Below are positions 51,174 to 63,767 of a stretch of DNA of 64,000 bases, piece after piece (position 1 is the first letter of the stretch; each line of letters starts with the position of its first letter). This DNA comes from Pithys albifrons albifrons. Lineage: Eukaryota; Chordata; Aves; Passeriformes; Thamnophilidae. Position numbers and translations under genes: made by a program. The stretch spans positions 186,001 to 250,000 of the forward strand of contig NC_092480.1 of NCBI RefSeq assembly GCF_047495875.1. The letters are read 5' to 3'. The notes below the pieces were generated by a model. That model was not told where the DNA came from and ran no database searches. It saw only the letters and a list, made by a program, of their open reading frames with translations.

Positions 51174-51771
51174 GGTGCAGAGCTCCTCAGGGCAGGGTGT
51201 GCCTGCTGGGAGGGAGGGATGGCACCTTCCCTGGGTGCAGAGCTCCTCAGGGCAGGGTGTGCCTGCTGGGAGGGATGGATGGCACCTTCCCTGGGTGCAG
51301 AGCTCCTCAGGGCAGGGTGTGCCTGCTGGGAGGGATGGATGGCACCTTCCCTGGGTGCAGAGCTCCTCAGGGCAGGATGTGCCTGCTGGGAGGGAGGGAT
51401 GGCACCTTCCCTGGGTGCAGAGCTCCTCAGGGCAGGATGTGCCTGCTGGGAGGGAGGGATGGCACCTTCCCTGGGTGCAGAGCTCCTCAGGACAGGATGT
51501 GCCTGCTGGGAGGGAGGGATGGCACCTTCCCTGGGTGCAGAGCTCCTCAGGGCAGGGTGTGCCTGCTGGGAGGGAGGGATGGCACCTTCCCTGGGTGCAG
51601 AGCTCCTCAGGGCAGGGTGTGCCTGCTGGGAGGGATGGCACCTTCCCTGGGTGCAGAGCTCCTCAGGGCAGGGTGTGCCTGCTGGGAGGGAGGGATGGCA
51701 CCTTCCCTGGGTGCAGAGCTCCTCAGGACAGGATGTGCCTGCTGGGAGGGAAGGGATGGCAGCTTTCCTGG
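51174..51771. repeat. 60-bp minisatellite, 10 units
   Basis: Ten tandem units start AGCTCCTCAGG at 51181, 51241, 51301, 51361, 51421, 51481, 51541, 51601, 51657 and 51717. All are 60 bp except the eighth (56 bp, lacking one AGGG) and the last, which is diverged. Copies differ at a few sites (GGCAGGG, GGCAGGA or GACAGGA; GAGGGAGGG or GAGGGATGG). The 60-bp length keeps frames open on both strands with a 20-residue repeat (for example EELCTQGRCHPS on minus). The 4-bp deletion switches the frame. I regard this as non-coding tandem DNA about 5 kb upstream of UBASH3B. Confidence 0.97.
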
Positions 51772-52689
51772 GCAGCTTTGGCAGCAAATATTCCTTTAAA
51801 TTTGTTCTGTGGACTTGCTTGGCACAGCAGCCCAGACTGGGGGAACTCAACGTGCTCTCAACAACATTTCAGTCTCTGTTCAGTAGCACAGGTGGGATCT
51901 CACTGGAGCCCCTGGTAAAGCAGCACATGGTAAGAAATCCACTTATTCTGGGCTGGAGGAGCCTGGTTCCCCTGGTTCTGCTCTACCCAAGACTGGTCTC
52001 TGTTGGTGGAGGAACAACTGCGCAAACAAAACATTAAAAGGCCCCCGACTTCCAGCCCATGTGCAAGAAACATCTTGATCCTTGGCTGTCTTATCTCTTG
52101 GATTCCATGTCTGTTCCTGCTACACTTGTATGGACCCAGTTTATTGCCATGATTATTTATTTGCTGGGGAATGAGCCAAGGAATAACGTGATACAATAGA
52201 AAGCTGCTGGGATTTCCCCAACTCCCCCACAGTAAAATATGCTGATCTGCAGGAGGTTGTGCAAAGTCTGCAGTCTTTCTACAAAGCTCTTTCTTTCTGA
52301 CTTTTGCTTTGGTTGTCGTTATTATTTTAGTGGTGATCTGTTTAGCTGCATTCCTGGGCCCTTGTCAGATTCCCTCAAGAAAAATGCTGTTGTTTGATGG
52401 AATATTGAAAAGGAAGGGACGAGGCTGTTTGTGGTTACTTGAAATCTTCCTAATTCCTTTGGACAATTGTTTGAAATAATACAAAGATTGATGATTTTGT
52501 TGAGTCTTAAAGACAGGGAGTAACCAGCTAAAATCAGAGGAGTGATGCTAAGGATTGCTTTGGTTCCTTTTCTCATTTTTCTTTTCTTAGTTTTGCTTTG
52601 TAACTTTTCTGTCTTTGGATACATCAACAGCCTTGGAATGGAGAAGAGAATGAAGTGCTTGCAAACAAAAGTGAAAATGATCAATGAAG
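51772..52689. other. Intergenic, no gene seen
   Basis: Unique sequence between the 60-bp minisatellite and an AT-rich candidate element. No repeat or coding exon was recognised. Confidence 0.5.
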
Positions 52690-53190
52690 TTTTGCAAAGT
52701 TCATTGAAATAGAAATATTAAGACAGAAATAGACCCAAAATTTGAAAAAAATATTTCTAATGTAGTCATCAAACATGCATAACAGACCAATTTTTAATGT
52801 TTGTGATATGAATTTTATCTGGAAAGGAGGAGTTTAATAATGCACATCCTTTTATTAGAGAAGAGGATTATTTTACATGTATGTGTGTGTCTGTTATAGA
52901 TACATTTATGTAGCTGGAGAGGAACTTAAAGATGTAATTTCAATATGAATGAACATAATCCCACATCCTGCTTGAGCTGGAAGTGCCTGCAATTTATTTC
53001 ATATTTAAATCTTCATTAAGTGAATGGCTAAAAGAGGCTGCTCTCTGTAAATTAAATTCCGCTGTCTGTGGCTTCATGTGTAATTCTTTGCAATCATTTA
53101 CTCCAACATTACACTCCTATTTGGAGCATATATTTACATGGTGCTTGGATTTCAGATGCTGCTGCCTTTATCTCAGTGATGTGGTGAACT
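52690..53190. promoter_or_regulatory. Candidate conserved non-coding element
   Basis: AT-rich, low-complexity-free unique sequence with many TAAT and TTAAAT cores and a TTTGCAATCATTTA motif near 53088-53101. The texture resembles vertebrate developmental enhancers. This is inference from texture alone; I cannot test conservation. Confidence 0.25.
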
Positions 53191-56100
53191 AAAGACACTC
53201 AGTCGAATCTCTAACCTCTACTAACAATACTGAGCATAAACCTTCTGCAAAAAAAGGAATAATTAAGATTTACTGGTTAAGACCACAGTCCTAACAGTAC
53301 CTTCATGCTGAACTTTACTCATTGCATTCCCAGCAATGAAATGAAGGCCCTGGATCAGCATTTGCTGGGCTGGGGCCCAAGGTAAGACTGGATGCCTTAC
53401 TCAGCTCATCACTTAAAAATACACGTGTTGCCTGGTCAGTGCTTTGTCCCTGTGTTGATGCAGCTCTGCTGGCACGAACCAGCTCTTGCAGTTGTATTAT
53501 CCTGCTTATGCTTCTTGTTAGGATTTGGAGGGATAAACAAAACAAGGGAGGCAAACAAGGGAAGAAAAGAGTTCCTGTTTGCAAATAATTCCCCATCTGT
53601 TTCTCATTCTGTTTGACTCCAGGGAACATTTCCACACTGTATACATCTCATTTTAAAGAACAGAGTCTGGGTGAAGCCTTTGAGCTTCCTGAGCTGCATT
53701 CCCTTTTCCTGGGGCTCTGGTTGGACAGCCCGTGCCCTGCAGGGATCCAGGGTGTCCCAGTGAGCTGAAAACAACCCCAGCAGAGGGACCATGAGCTCTG
53801 AGCTGCTGTTGGACACAGGAGATGGGCTCTGCACACCCAGGGAGGGGCAGACCTGCTCAGGAATGGAGACAGGAGGGGATGGAGGTGTGGTGGCAGCAGG
53901 GCTCGGTGGCCACCAAGATAATCATCTGTCACCGCAGCACTTCCCTGTGCAGGCAGATTGTGCTCCTTCAGTTCTGCTCCTTCACCGTAACGAAGCACGA
54001 GGGACTTCCCTCCTCTGAGAAAGGGTCTTCTGAGAACTCCAGGAGTTCCTGGAATACTCTTCTCCCTTGAGTTTTCTGGCAATTCTAAGGCATCCTGCAG
54101 AAATCCCCTGTACCACCTAAAACTAAATAATTTTTTAAAAGGTTTTGTTCTACAAGGAGTTTTTTAATCATTCTGTAGCATCATTAAGATGGAGAACTGC
54201 TGTGGTTGTGTTCAAAGTACAGCCTGAAAGCTTTTTATCCCCCTGAAATCTGGTAGGATTTCCTGTATCAACCTCTGAAATGTTGCAAGCAAAGTTCTAA
54301 GTGGCTGAATTCAGATTCCTGCTTTGGGAATTGGTCAGATTGTCCTTTTAGAGGCATTGTGGCAAAGAGTAGCTGATGGAATAGTTGAATTCAGGTGATG
54401 TTTTTGGAGTAAAGCCAATGGGATCGGAAAAAGGGGGAAAGGTGCCACCAGGGCATGTCCCAGCTCCTTCCTGCCGTTGTGCCCCAGGGTGTGAGCACAA
54501 ACCTGCAAGCCCAGCCCGAAGCCTGTTGCTCCTTCCCTGCAAGGGGCTGGATTTTGGTGCTGCACTCCCCTCTTGTGTTGGCTGCTAATACTGTATTTCC
54601 TCAGCTTGCAAGAGCCCCACATCCTGCTCAGTGCTGAGCAGCTTCAGTTTGCCCTTCCTCTACTGGCCCCTTTCCTCAGAGTTTCTGGAACAATTGAATC
54701 ATTCCTCATGCCATTTCTGACCCCCCCTGATTTTGTGCACTGAATCGCATGGGATAATTCTGGCCAGTTTTTCAACCCTATGGCTGAGGTCACAGAAAAG
54801 GAGTTGCCCTAGGAGTGACATTTTGGCTTTTTTATGAACAAAAAGTCCATGTAAGGGAACGGAGATTTATCCTGGGAGGGCGAGGTCCTGCCTGTCTTCC
54901 CACACTCCAGTCCATGGAGTTTAAACCAGCCTGTAAACCATGGCAGAATCAGGGGCTGTGCCAGAGCTGTTAAATCTAAAGCATGATTGTAAACTCTGAC
55001 CTTTTTAGGCAAGAGTGGGAGTGATGAGGTTTTTCATGAGCTGTTGTGTTCCAGCCCTTATTTCTAATTTTTGCTGTAAAGAAAAATCATTCAGTGGTAG
55101 AAAAATCATGAAAACTCCAGAACTACAGTGACTCCAGTCCATTAGTTCTCACTTGGATGAATGAGGAGGTTGAAGCTACTTAATGAATGAAAGTGTGACT
55201 CATGGTGGCTTTTTTGCTGCTTTTGCTGTTCCTCAGCTTTTTGCTGGAGGTTGAAAGCTCACACCAGCAATATTCCTACAGAGATATTTCAAAGCAGGGA
55301 TCTGCCATGGCGTGTATGGAAGTTCTGCTTTATTGCTGCAAGTTTTTATGCCTTTCTGCACAATATTTGGGTACTTCTTTGACAAATGCAAAACCCCCAC
55401 CACATCCAGACACATGGTTTTGTAGCAGATGGGGTGTACAAGAGCAGACATCCTTCTAGCACACACAGGCAGATGTTGTGTCTTCCTCCCTCAGCTCTGG
55501 ATGTGACACCCACCATAAGGAAGGCAGACAGGACTGGGATCAGCTTCCCTCAGCTCAGCTGAAAGGGCTTTTAACACTGGAGAGTGTACAGACATGTTTT
55601 CAAGGCCTGTCCTCAACAGACTTGGAGTTGTTCTGCTGAAATTTATCTTTCCCTGTGGTGAGATGCAGTTGCTGTTTGGCAAAAGTTCTCCATGGGTGTT
55701 TAAATATGGAATTTCTTTCTGTTCTCCCGATACAAAGTAGGTTTTCTCAGTGCTCTTTAATGTGCCCCCTGCTACTCTCAGCTATTGATTTGGAAGGAAG
55801 TTTCCAGCAGGTCAGGTAAAGAGAGATGAGAGCACTTGATGTTAATGCAGACCTGAAATGACTTGTTTCATTTCTCCTCCTTCTTGAAAGCGTGGCAGTT
55901 ATTTATTATAAAACAAAGAACAGGAGAAAGATGAATCGAGGTCCAGTGTCTGGCCAAGTGTGTGACACGTGATTGAAAAAGGGGTTTGACCTTTAATGGG
56001 ACTGCATGAAGATGTTTAGCTGCAATGGGATTGTGAGGCACCTGCTGCCTCTTGGAAGTGTCTGGTATCCCTGTGGGGTGGGGAGAAAGGCACGAAGCAA

Positions 56101-58179
56101 AATGTGCCCACCTGTGCCAGGCTTTGCACAGGTGTTGGGTGCAACAGAATTGGGTGATGAGGCACAGCTGTCCTACCAGAACAGCTCCAGGAACAGCAAC
56201 GCTTTTGGGCAGTCAGATCTCCCCGGCTTCAGAGGGTGAAAGTTCACAGCTAATGGAGGTTTTGTTGTGGGTTTTTTTGTTTGTTTGTTTGTTTTTGTGG
56301 AGCTTCACCGAGTTTTAGTTCACTTCTTGTACTGTGGTCTTGTCAAGCACAGAGAAGAAAAGAAGCCTTTTAAGGTAAAAGAATTTAATTTATCATCTGG
56401 TAATTCTGGATGTGGAGAGGAGGCTGTGGTGATTAGAAAGCTCATTTTACCATGTGGTTTTAGCAAATTACTGATATTATTTTAGTCTGTGCTGGGACTT
56501 AATGTGCACTCCAGTTGTTGCAGGAATTGCTTAGAGGAGAGACATGGGATGAATGTTTCTGTAAATAGTTGGTTTCCAGGTACTGCTGGTCTAGGATGGT
56601 AGGCTTTGGAATTGGAGTGTAACTGCTAATGGGATTTCAGCCTGGAAAACCTGCCTGATACCCAAACCTCATCCTCCAAGTGTTTTCTAGGAAGATTTTG
56701 TGACAGGACCATCCCTGTGTGTCAGCAGCCTTGAGTTCCTGTCTGGATGGCCCATGGAGGTCAGAGGAAGCTTCTCTGTAATTCCTACACATTTCTAATA
56801 GACCTTCACTGGAGTCAGGGCCAGGTGAAACTCGTGACAGGGGCACAGGAGACCTTATTTTAATCAGAATGTGGCTTTTTTGCCCCATCTAGTGGGTGCA
56901 CACTGTATTGAGCCTGGTGTTTGAACATAGTGTTTTAATTCATTTATCTAAGGCAGCTCCCAGTCCCCTGTTTCTGTTTTGCCTTCTGGCTCCTTGAGCA
57001 ACAATTGTATGTCAGAAATACCCAGAGAGAGGTGGTTCTCACACCGAAATAGCTCAAGCCTTGGGTATTGGAAGAAGTGGTGAGTGAATAGGGTACATTT
57101 ATTACAAAAAGAACAGCTTGTAAAATGTCAAGATTTTCTGTGTGAAAATGTGGAATTAAAGAGATGGGTATTCAGAACTGGGAAAGAACAACCCAAAACT
57201 GAGAGGATTTAAAACATGCTCCCATGACCTGTGCTAAGGGTGGCATTTTCCAATTTTGCCTACAGGAAGAGGAACCCAAACAACAATGTTTGGTCTTTAG
57301 GAGGTACCATGAATTTATACACAGGCCCTGGGCACATCCTGCCATTCTCTGTGCTCAACTTTTAGTTGTCCAAAGGCTGTGCTTGTTTGTGCCTTGTGTT
57401 TTCTGGTTATCTCCACACATTTGCAAGGTCCTTTGGCTTCCTGCCTTGCAAGGGGCTGAGAGCAATGGCTGTAAGTGATAATAAGGGATGGCAAAATTCT
57501 TGAAGATCCCAGGATGGAAGTAGCTACAAAAATGCAAACTATTATTTTCTAGGTTGGGAAAGAAAGCAGTTACTTGTAGACCTGTAATTTTCTTTTTCTA
57601 TTTTATCCTTGCAAATGAATGTAGAGAGAGGACAGCAGAAATTACATTGATATAATGGGAAAAGCCTTTCCAGCTGCTTTTGGAATATCTATTGTTTTGA
57701 TTTTACATTCTCTTTGAATTCTCTTTGGGGTGGCAAGTTTAGTTTTAACCTGCTGTAACTGCTGTATGAGAAAATTCCTGAAGTCAAGGGCTGTTTTCTT
57801 GTACTGGAAGTTTGAAGAGGGAAAGAAGGTTTTGCCCTGTCAACATTGTTGAGCTGCATCTGTTGGTCTCTGTGTTGGGTTGTGTTAATAAACTGCTCCC
57901 AGAGGTGGAATTGCAAATTGAAGGGGATCAATTTTTATTGCTGGATGGAATTCAAGAGTGACAGGTTGCTTAAAAAACCCCAAACCCTTGTGGTTTTATC
58001 ACTTTCTCCCATCCAGATGTAAGGCTAAGCTGTGATCTTTAGAGAGCTTTCACAGGGAAATGATGTTGCTTGAGCAGAGCAACTGCTGGCCCAGAGGGCC
58101 AAGCTCTCACCTGGGGTGTGAAAGGCTCTGGTCCAAGTCTGTGTCAGAAAACACATCTGGGCCTAAATGTGGCATTTTC
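53191..58179. other. Intergenic, no gene seen
   Basis: Unique DNA with scattered short open frames on both strands, none longer than about 145 codons and none with a recognisable product. It contains one GTTT microsatellite, listed separately. Confidence 0.5.
56276..56297. repeat. (GTTT)n microsatellite
   Basis: About five TTTG/GTTT units with a T-rich leader. Confidence 0.85.
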
Positions 58180-58290
58180 ACAGAATCCCAGAATAATTTG
58201 GGCCCATCTCATTCCCCCTCTTGCCATAGGCAGGGACACCTTCCACCAGACCAGGCTGCTCCAAGCCCTTTCTAACCTGGTCTTTTCAAA
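58180..58290 (-). mobile_element. CR1 LINE, short 3'-end remnant
   Basis: The plus strand reads CACAGAATCCCAGAATAATT, skips the usual GGAAGGGACCTT core, and resumes with CCATAGGCAGGGACACCTTC and CTAACCTGGTCTTTTC. About 110 bp remain. It is degraded and internally deleted, on the minus strand. Confidence 0.82.
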
Positions 58291-59929
58291 TAACAGCTCA
58301 GCCCAAGGTTCTTTGGCAGGATGGGCTCAGTGTCTGAGACTAAAATCCATCCTGTGACTTGATCCCAGCAGAGAATATCTGACCCAACATCCTTCACAAC
58401 TTTTGCTTTTGAGTTCTGACCAACTTGTGTTTCTGAATGAAAACGCAATAAAAATACAGACCAGCTGCAATAGCTCCTGCCAACCCCAAATTGCCTTGCT
58501 AGTCTTGATGATAGGAACACAGCTGCTAGCAGAAAAATAAATAAATCCACAAGGGAAGGAAGAGAGGCTCCACTCTTGATTTGCATTTAGCTGGAGTCTG
58601 GAACAGTCATTCTGGATTTGGACCAGCTCTCCCGTGTTGGTGGACAGTGGGGTTCAGGTCACTCAGTTTGTCTGTTGGGATTTACCAAATGTTTGGTGTG
58701 TGCTTTTTGTTCCTCTGTGCAGCTTTTCCAGCAGCTGCAGGGGGCACGAAACCAGATAGCAAAGGAGGTTACAATAATAACAACACCCTCGCTGTTTCAT
58801 GGGCTGCTCAAACATACAGGACTCAAGGGATCCCTTGGTCAAAGTTCAGTTCCTCACACTTACACTCAACTCTAGGACAGAGTGGTAATTTAGAATATCT
58901 GGTTTATTCCTCGCCAGTCACCAAATATCCAGTTACACACTGGAGAACTGCAGTAAAGATGTGCAAAGTCACAATCATAACAAAAAGCCAAACAAGGGAG
59001 ATGAAATCCATGCTCTTGCTGGTGTCTGAAGGTCTTTGCCTTGCTGGCACGTGCATTAAATAATGTTCTCAGATTTTCACGAGCACTGGAGGGTGGCCTG
59101 AGATGGAGTGACGTGATTAGCACATTAACCCAGCACTGGGATAGAATAACTCTTGTCTCAGCTCTGTGCAAAGCTGCAAACTTGCAGAAAACAATGGAGA
59201 CAGTGGAACAAGCCCTAAATTCTCTGCCTCAGAGCCTGACAGATGGGTCACCTCTGCTGTAGGTCACTCCTCATACCTGTGGCCAGCGTGAAGCAGACTT
59301 AGAAATGTCAGTGTGAGGTAACTGTAAAGCTGCTGCCTGGAATCACAAACTCTTTTGTCACAAATGCTTCAGGTTTTCATTCTCTGTCATCTGAGATGGG
59401 AGATCCATCGTAACAGGGTTCCTTGCAGTGTCTAACAGGAAACAGTGTCTGTTCTCGGAGAGCTGAATATAAATAGCACAGCAGAAGTGAGAGCCTTCAG
59501 TCACTGGTGGATAGATGAGGAACACAGAGGTGGCTGAGGGTTGCCACTTGAAAGATGTAACTGTAGAGACCTTTAAAGCCTGGCCCTCTGGGATTTATTC
59601 AAGGTCATGCAAGGAGTTTGCAGCAGAGCCAGGACCTGCATCCGGATCTGCCAACTCTCAGCGTGGTGCTTAAGAATAAAGGCTATCTTTCATCTAAATT
59701 AAAACCCCACAATTTTGTAGAAGCTTCAGGGCCTCTGTCTAATCTATTCACGCAGCATTCATCACCATGGCATCTAGGTGCCACTCTCCTCATCTCTTAA
59801 CCTTGCCAGAGTCTGTCATGAATATTCTGAGCATCTATCTGGGTTTCCAAATGAGATGAACATGCTCTCCCACTCTGTCTCCACTTCCACTTTACACGGT
59901 GTGTCTCATAAACAACCCATTCATTATAG
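58291..59929. other. Intergenic, no gene seen
   Basis: Unique DNA. Open frames around 58581-59262 are short and overlap on both strands. I recognise no domain in them. Confidence 0.45.
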
Positions 59930-60420
59930 CCTCAAAAATATTTTTAAAAAAAGGGCAAGACACCAAGAGGATGTCCAATTAGCAAATCTCACACTTTGCC
60001 ATATTTTGGAGCTCCTTTCCCCATTAGAACTTGTGCACTACAACATGGCCTGTCACTGCACAGCCTGCCAGCTGCAGAAAATCAAGGCATCAGGCTTTTT
60101 TAATTGAATGCATAATGAGGTGACTGGCAGGTTTAATTAACAAAACTCATCCTGTGTATGCACCTGGAGGTGAAAATAAGTTTAATCAAGAGGAGTTGGC
60201 AAGTGCCAACAACTCTGTCATGGTTCCCTCCAACCCCCTCTTATTTTGGTTTGTTTCAACCAGGCTTTATGTTTGCAAAAATGGCTCTGGGTGCTGATTA
60301 ATTATCTTCTGCTCAAGACTGATGATTTGTTGCAGTGTGCCTGTAATGAGAACCACTGCTCCTGGAAGCTTTAATGACCAGGCTGCCTTAGACAAACTGC
60401 TTATGGCAACCACGCCAGGC
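59930..60420. promoter_or_regulatory. Candidate enhancer-like conserved non-coding element
   Basis: This stretch holds several homeodomain-type sites: TAATTGAATGCATAAT at 60101-60116, GTTTAATTAACA at 60131-60142, and TGATTAATTATC near 60295-60306. It also holds a perfect inverted repeat GTTGGCA-AG-TGCCAAC at 60195-60210 that resembles a nuclear factor I site with one base less spacing than consensus. Such clustering is common in vertebrate enhancers. The call is inference and needs comparative alignment. Confidence 0.3.
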
Positions 60421-61387
60421 GCAGGGACAGGGGTTTACTGCAGTAACCCCTGAGGACCTAGTCCATGTGAGGGAAATGTGTCCTTCCAATGTGTTGGCTG
60501 ACACCTTGTTGCTGGGAGAAGGTGGAGTTGTGGTGAGGAGGGTGGTATGGAGCTTTCTCAGAAGGCAGAAACCATAAGGTATGTCATTACTTAGGCTGAA
60601 TTACTTCTGGTTTGAAATGGCAAATAAACCATCTTTGGAGGGACCTCATGGTGATTAAGAGTCATGGCAAGAGGTAAAAAAATACCTTCTGAAGGCAAGA
60701 CTAGAGGGTATATCCCCACGTGTAAGGTCAGCCTGGACCATCACTCCCTCTCCCCACAAGACAGGACACCTCCACTGCATCCAACATTCACTTTGGCCCT
60801 TCTGAATCCCAGCTCAAAGGGCAAAGCTGAGGATGGGGGTGGAGAGAGGGACCCCAGAGGTGACTGTGGGTGAGTGCATCTCCCCTGCCTACCCACACAG
60901 GCCCCTGGACAGCTGATGGCCCTGGGGATGCCTGAGATGGAGCCCTGGATCCCTCACTCCTCACCCAGCCTGTGGAAGGTGTCACCAAGCCAAGTTCTAG
61001 CAAAGGTTGTGGGTGTTCTCTGGGGAGGTTAATGCATTCAAGCTGTCAAAATATTCTTCCTGCTATTCACCCAGTTAACATGCCCTCTCTTTCTTTTGTC
61101 TGAAAAGACATTTGCTATGGTATTCTAATACATGGTCTGTGTTCAAGATGTTACTGACAGCTGTTGTGTGACTACATGAAGGAAATTATGACTCCCTAAT
61201 GATAACATGTCACGGCATGTCTCTCTGCTTTTCTCTTCCTTCAGATGCACATTTCTCCTGCCAGTGTCTCCTCTCTGCACACATGCAGTTAATTGTGCAT
61301 CAGTGACATGTGCACCATGTGCCTTCAAAAAAAAAGTTCTGAATGCTTCTACCTTGTCTTTAAGTCACATGGATAAATTTTGTACCC
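60421..61387. other. Intergenic, no gene seen
   Basis: Unique DNA between the candidate enhancer and the plus-strand CR1. No supported exon or repeat was recognised. Confidence 0.5.
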
Positions 61388-61930
61388 CCCCTACTCTGCT
61401 CTACTGAGACTCCACCTGGAATGCTGTGCACAGTTCTGGGGCCCCCAACATAAGGAGGGCATGGAACTGTTGGAGCAAGTCCAGACAAGGCCACGAAGTT
61501 GATAATGGGAACTGGAGCACCTCCCCTATGGGAATGGGCTGGGAAAGTTGGGACTGTTCAGCCTGAAGAAGAGAAGGTTGTGTGGAGACCTCACAGCACC
61601 TTCCAGTGTCTGAAGGGGCTACAGGGAAAACAGAGGGACTTTTCATGAGAACTGGAGTGATAGGACAAGGGGGAATGGGTTAAAACTGAAAGAGGAAAGG
61701 TTTAGGTTGTAGATATGGAAGAAATTCTCTACTCAGAGGGTGGGTGGGCCCTGGCACAGGGTGCCCAGAGAAGCTGTGGCTGCCCCATCCCTGGAAGTGT
61801 CCAAAGCCAGGTTGTTCAGGGCTTGGAGTGACCTGGGATAATGGAAGGTGTCCCTGCCCATGGCACAGGGGTGGGACAGGATGATCTTTTAGTTTCCTTC
61901 CAACCCAAACCATTCCCTGATTTCATGGAG
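61388..61930 (+). mobile_element. CR1 LINE, 3'-end fragment, best-preserved copy
   Basis: This is the only plus-strand copy. It starts around GAGACTCCACCTGGAATGCT and GTGCACAGTTCTGGGG, passes GTTGGGACTGTTCAGCCTGA and GAGGGTGGGTGGGCCCTGGC, and ends TTCCTTCCAACCCAAACCAT. About 540 bp of CR1 3' sequence remain, the longest in the window. No intact reverse transcriptase frame is present. Confidence 0.94.
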
Positions 61931-63447
61931 CTGGCAGAGGAGATGTCCCATGTGGTAACCTTTTGTACTTTGGGATGCTTCATATGCCAACATTAGTGTT
62001 GCCATCCAGCTTTCCTTAGAGGTGATGGAGCTCCCATATGCTCAGTTAAGGGTCAGGCATTGAGGGTAAGGAATGTGTGCACTCTGGTGTACTGTCAGTT
62101 TAATCTCTTACGTGACTTTAAGGCTTTTCCCTGATAAATTCTGGAAGGGGTGGGAGCTGTTGGAGAAGGATCCTCTTGAACACATGGAGGTCACTGTCTG
62201 GATGGGCCACCACAAGCCCCTCTCTGCTGTGTTTCAGCTGAGATCTAACACCTCCAGCCTTTGCAGGGAATCTTGTCACAAAACTCTAATGAGAAGTGAC
62301 CAAAAAAAGTCTTTTGCATCTGCTTTGAGGAGCTTACTGGAGTGACAAGTATGTTTAACCTAGTTTTTAATTCCCTTGATATGGGAAAGTTTCCGTGCCC
62401 AGGCAGAAGGCCCAGAAGGGTTATGCATCATTTACAACCCAGTGTTCCAAATGAGGGGCAAGATGGAGGCAGGTGGGAGTGAAAATGTAGATTTATAATT
62501 CTCAGCTCAGCAGGAGCCACTGTTCTGTACAGGGGCAAACCCCAACTGATTAACAGCTTTTGGCAAGGGCAGGAGTTCCTGGTTCCCTCTTGCTTCCTGC
62601 TGGCATGGTGGAGAAAGTATCCTCTCACTGTGGCAAGTTACAGCTGTTGTCTGGGTGTATTCTCTGTACACCTTCCAAGCCATGTCTTTGGGTCTTTGAC
62701 AGGTTTTGGGGTCCCCCAGAGAATCCAACAGGTATAATTTCACTCTGTGGGACATGGTGGTCCCTGCTGATTTCCTGCATTTAGGAGGCAGCTGTTTGTC
62801 TGTCAGGGAGGTGTTGCTGCTGTTCAGTGTTTTCTAATGCGAGGCTGGTTTAAAGTGCAGGCTTAAATATCTGAAATTGGTGATATCTGGAGATCACAGG
62901 CTCTGTAGATAGTCAAACTGGCACTCCTGGCATCGTGTGTGTGGCTCCTGGGAGTCAGGCAGTACAGAGCTGCATCTTGCTGAGCATCCTTCCAGAGGGC
63001 ACCTGAGCTGCTTGCTCTGTAGCCAGGCTTAGCATAGTCCTGAATGGAGAAATTCCCAGAGGGATCTGCTGCAGGGTGATCCCAGAGCCCTCCTCATCTG
63101 GGGCTCTCAGAGAGTTGAGGCACTTGTCTTGTGAATTTTTCAAATGGGACTTAGATTTTGAAAGTCTTTACCATGGTGACCTTCTAGAAGCACTTGAATG
63201 TCCCGTGGGATTCCTGGTTTCTGTGGGCTCCAGGCTGTACAGCAGAGCAGCAGGATTGCTCAGGTGGAAATCCTGGACAATCTGCCCTTGTCTGCCAGAA
63301 GTGATTTCATATTGCCTGTGGGATAAGAGCACGAGCTTGCAGGAAGGGAAAACACACTGTGGCAGCTGTTTGAGCACCTGTGACACCCATAACACCCTGA
63401 ACAAGCTGCCTTCCCACTCTGCTGCTCTGAGTGATATCTGTGATAAC
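61931..63447. other. Intergenic, no gene seen
   Basis: Unique DNA up to the 40-bp minisatellite. Short open frames only. Confidence 0.5.
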
Positions 63448-63767
63448 GACTGGGCATCCTGGTTCTCCCATAGCCCCTTCCAATACCGACTGGACGTCCT
63501 GGTTCTCCCATAGCCCCTTCCAATACCGACTGGGCATCCTGGTTCTCCCATAGCCCCTTCCAATACCGACTGGGCATCCTGGTTCTCCCATAGCCCCTTC
63601 CAATAACGACTGGACATCCTGGTTCTCCCATAGCCCCTTCCAATAACGACTGGGCATCCTGGTTCTCCCATAGCCCCTTCCAATAACGACTGGGCATCCT
63701 GGTTCTCCCATAGCCCCTTCCAATAACGACTGGACATCCTGGTTCTCCCATAGCTCCTTCCAACACA
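63448..63767. repeat. 40-bp minisatellite, 8 units, with trimeric (120-bp) higher-order structure
   Basis: Eight head-to-tail units start at 63448, 63488, 63528, 63568, 63608, 63648, 63688 and 63728. Each begins GACTGG and contains TCCTGGTTCTCCCATAGC. Units 2, 5 and 8 carry GGACGT or GGACAT where units 1, 3, 4, 6 and 7 carry GGGCAT, giving a three-unit pattern of 120 bp. Units also change from CAATACC to CAATAAC after the fourth. Because 40 leaves remainder one on division by three, all three minus-strand frames cycle through the same peptide repeat and stay open (up to 238 codons). These are artefacts of the array. Confidence 0.97.

Noticed and set aside
51031..52037. Frames of 160-325 codons over the 60-bp minisatellite
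   Set aside because: These are artefacts of a stop-free 60-bp unit. A 4-bp deletion in unit 8 changes the frame, and flanks on both sides show no coding character.
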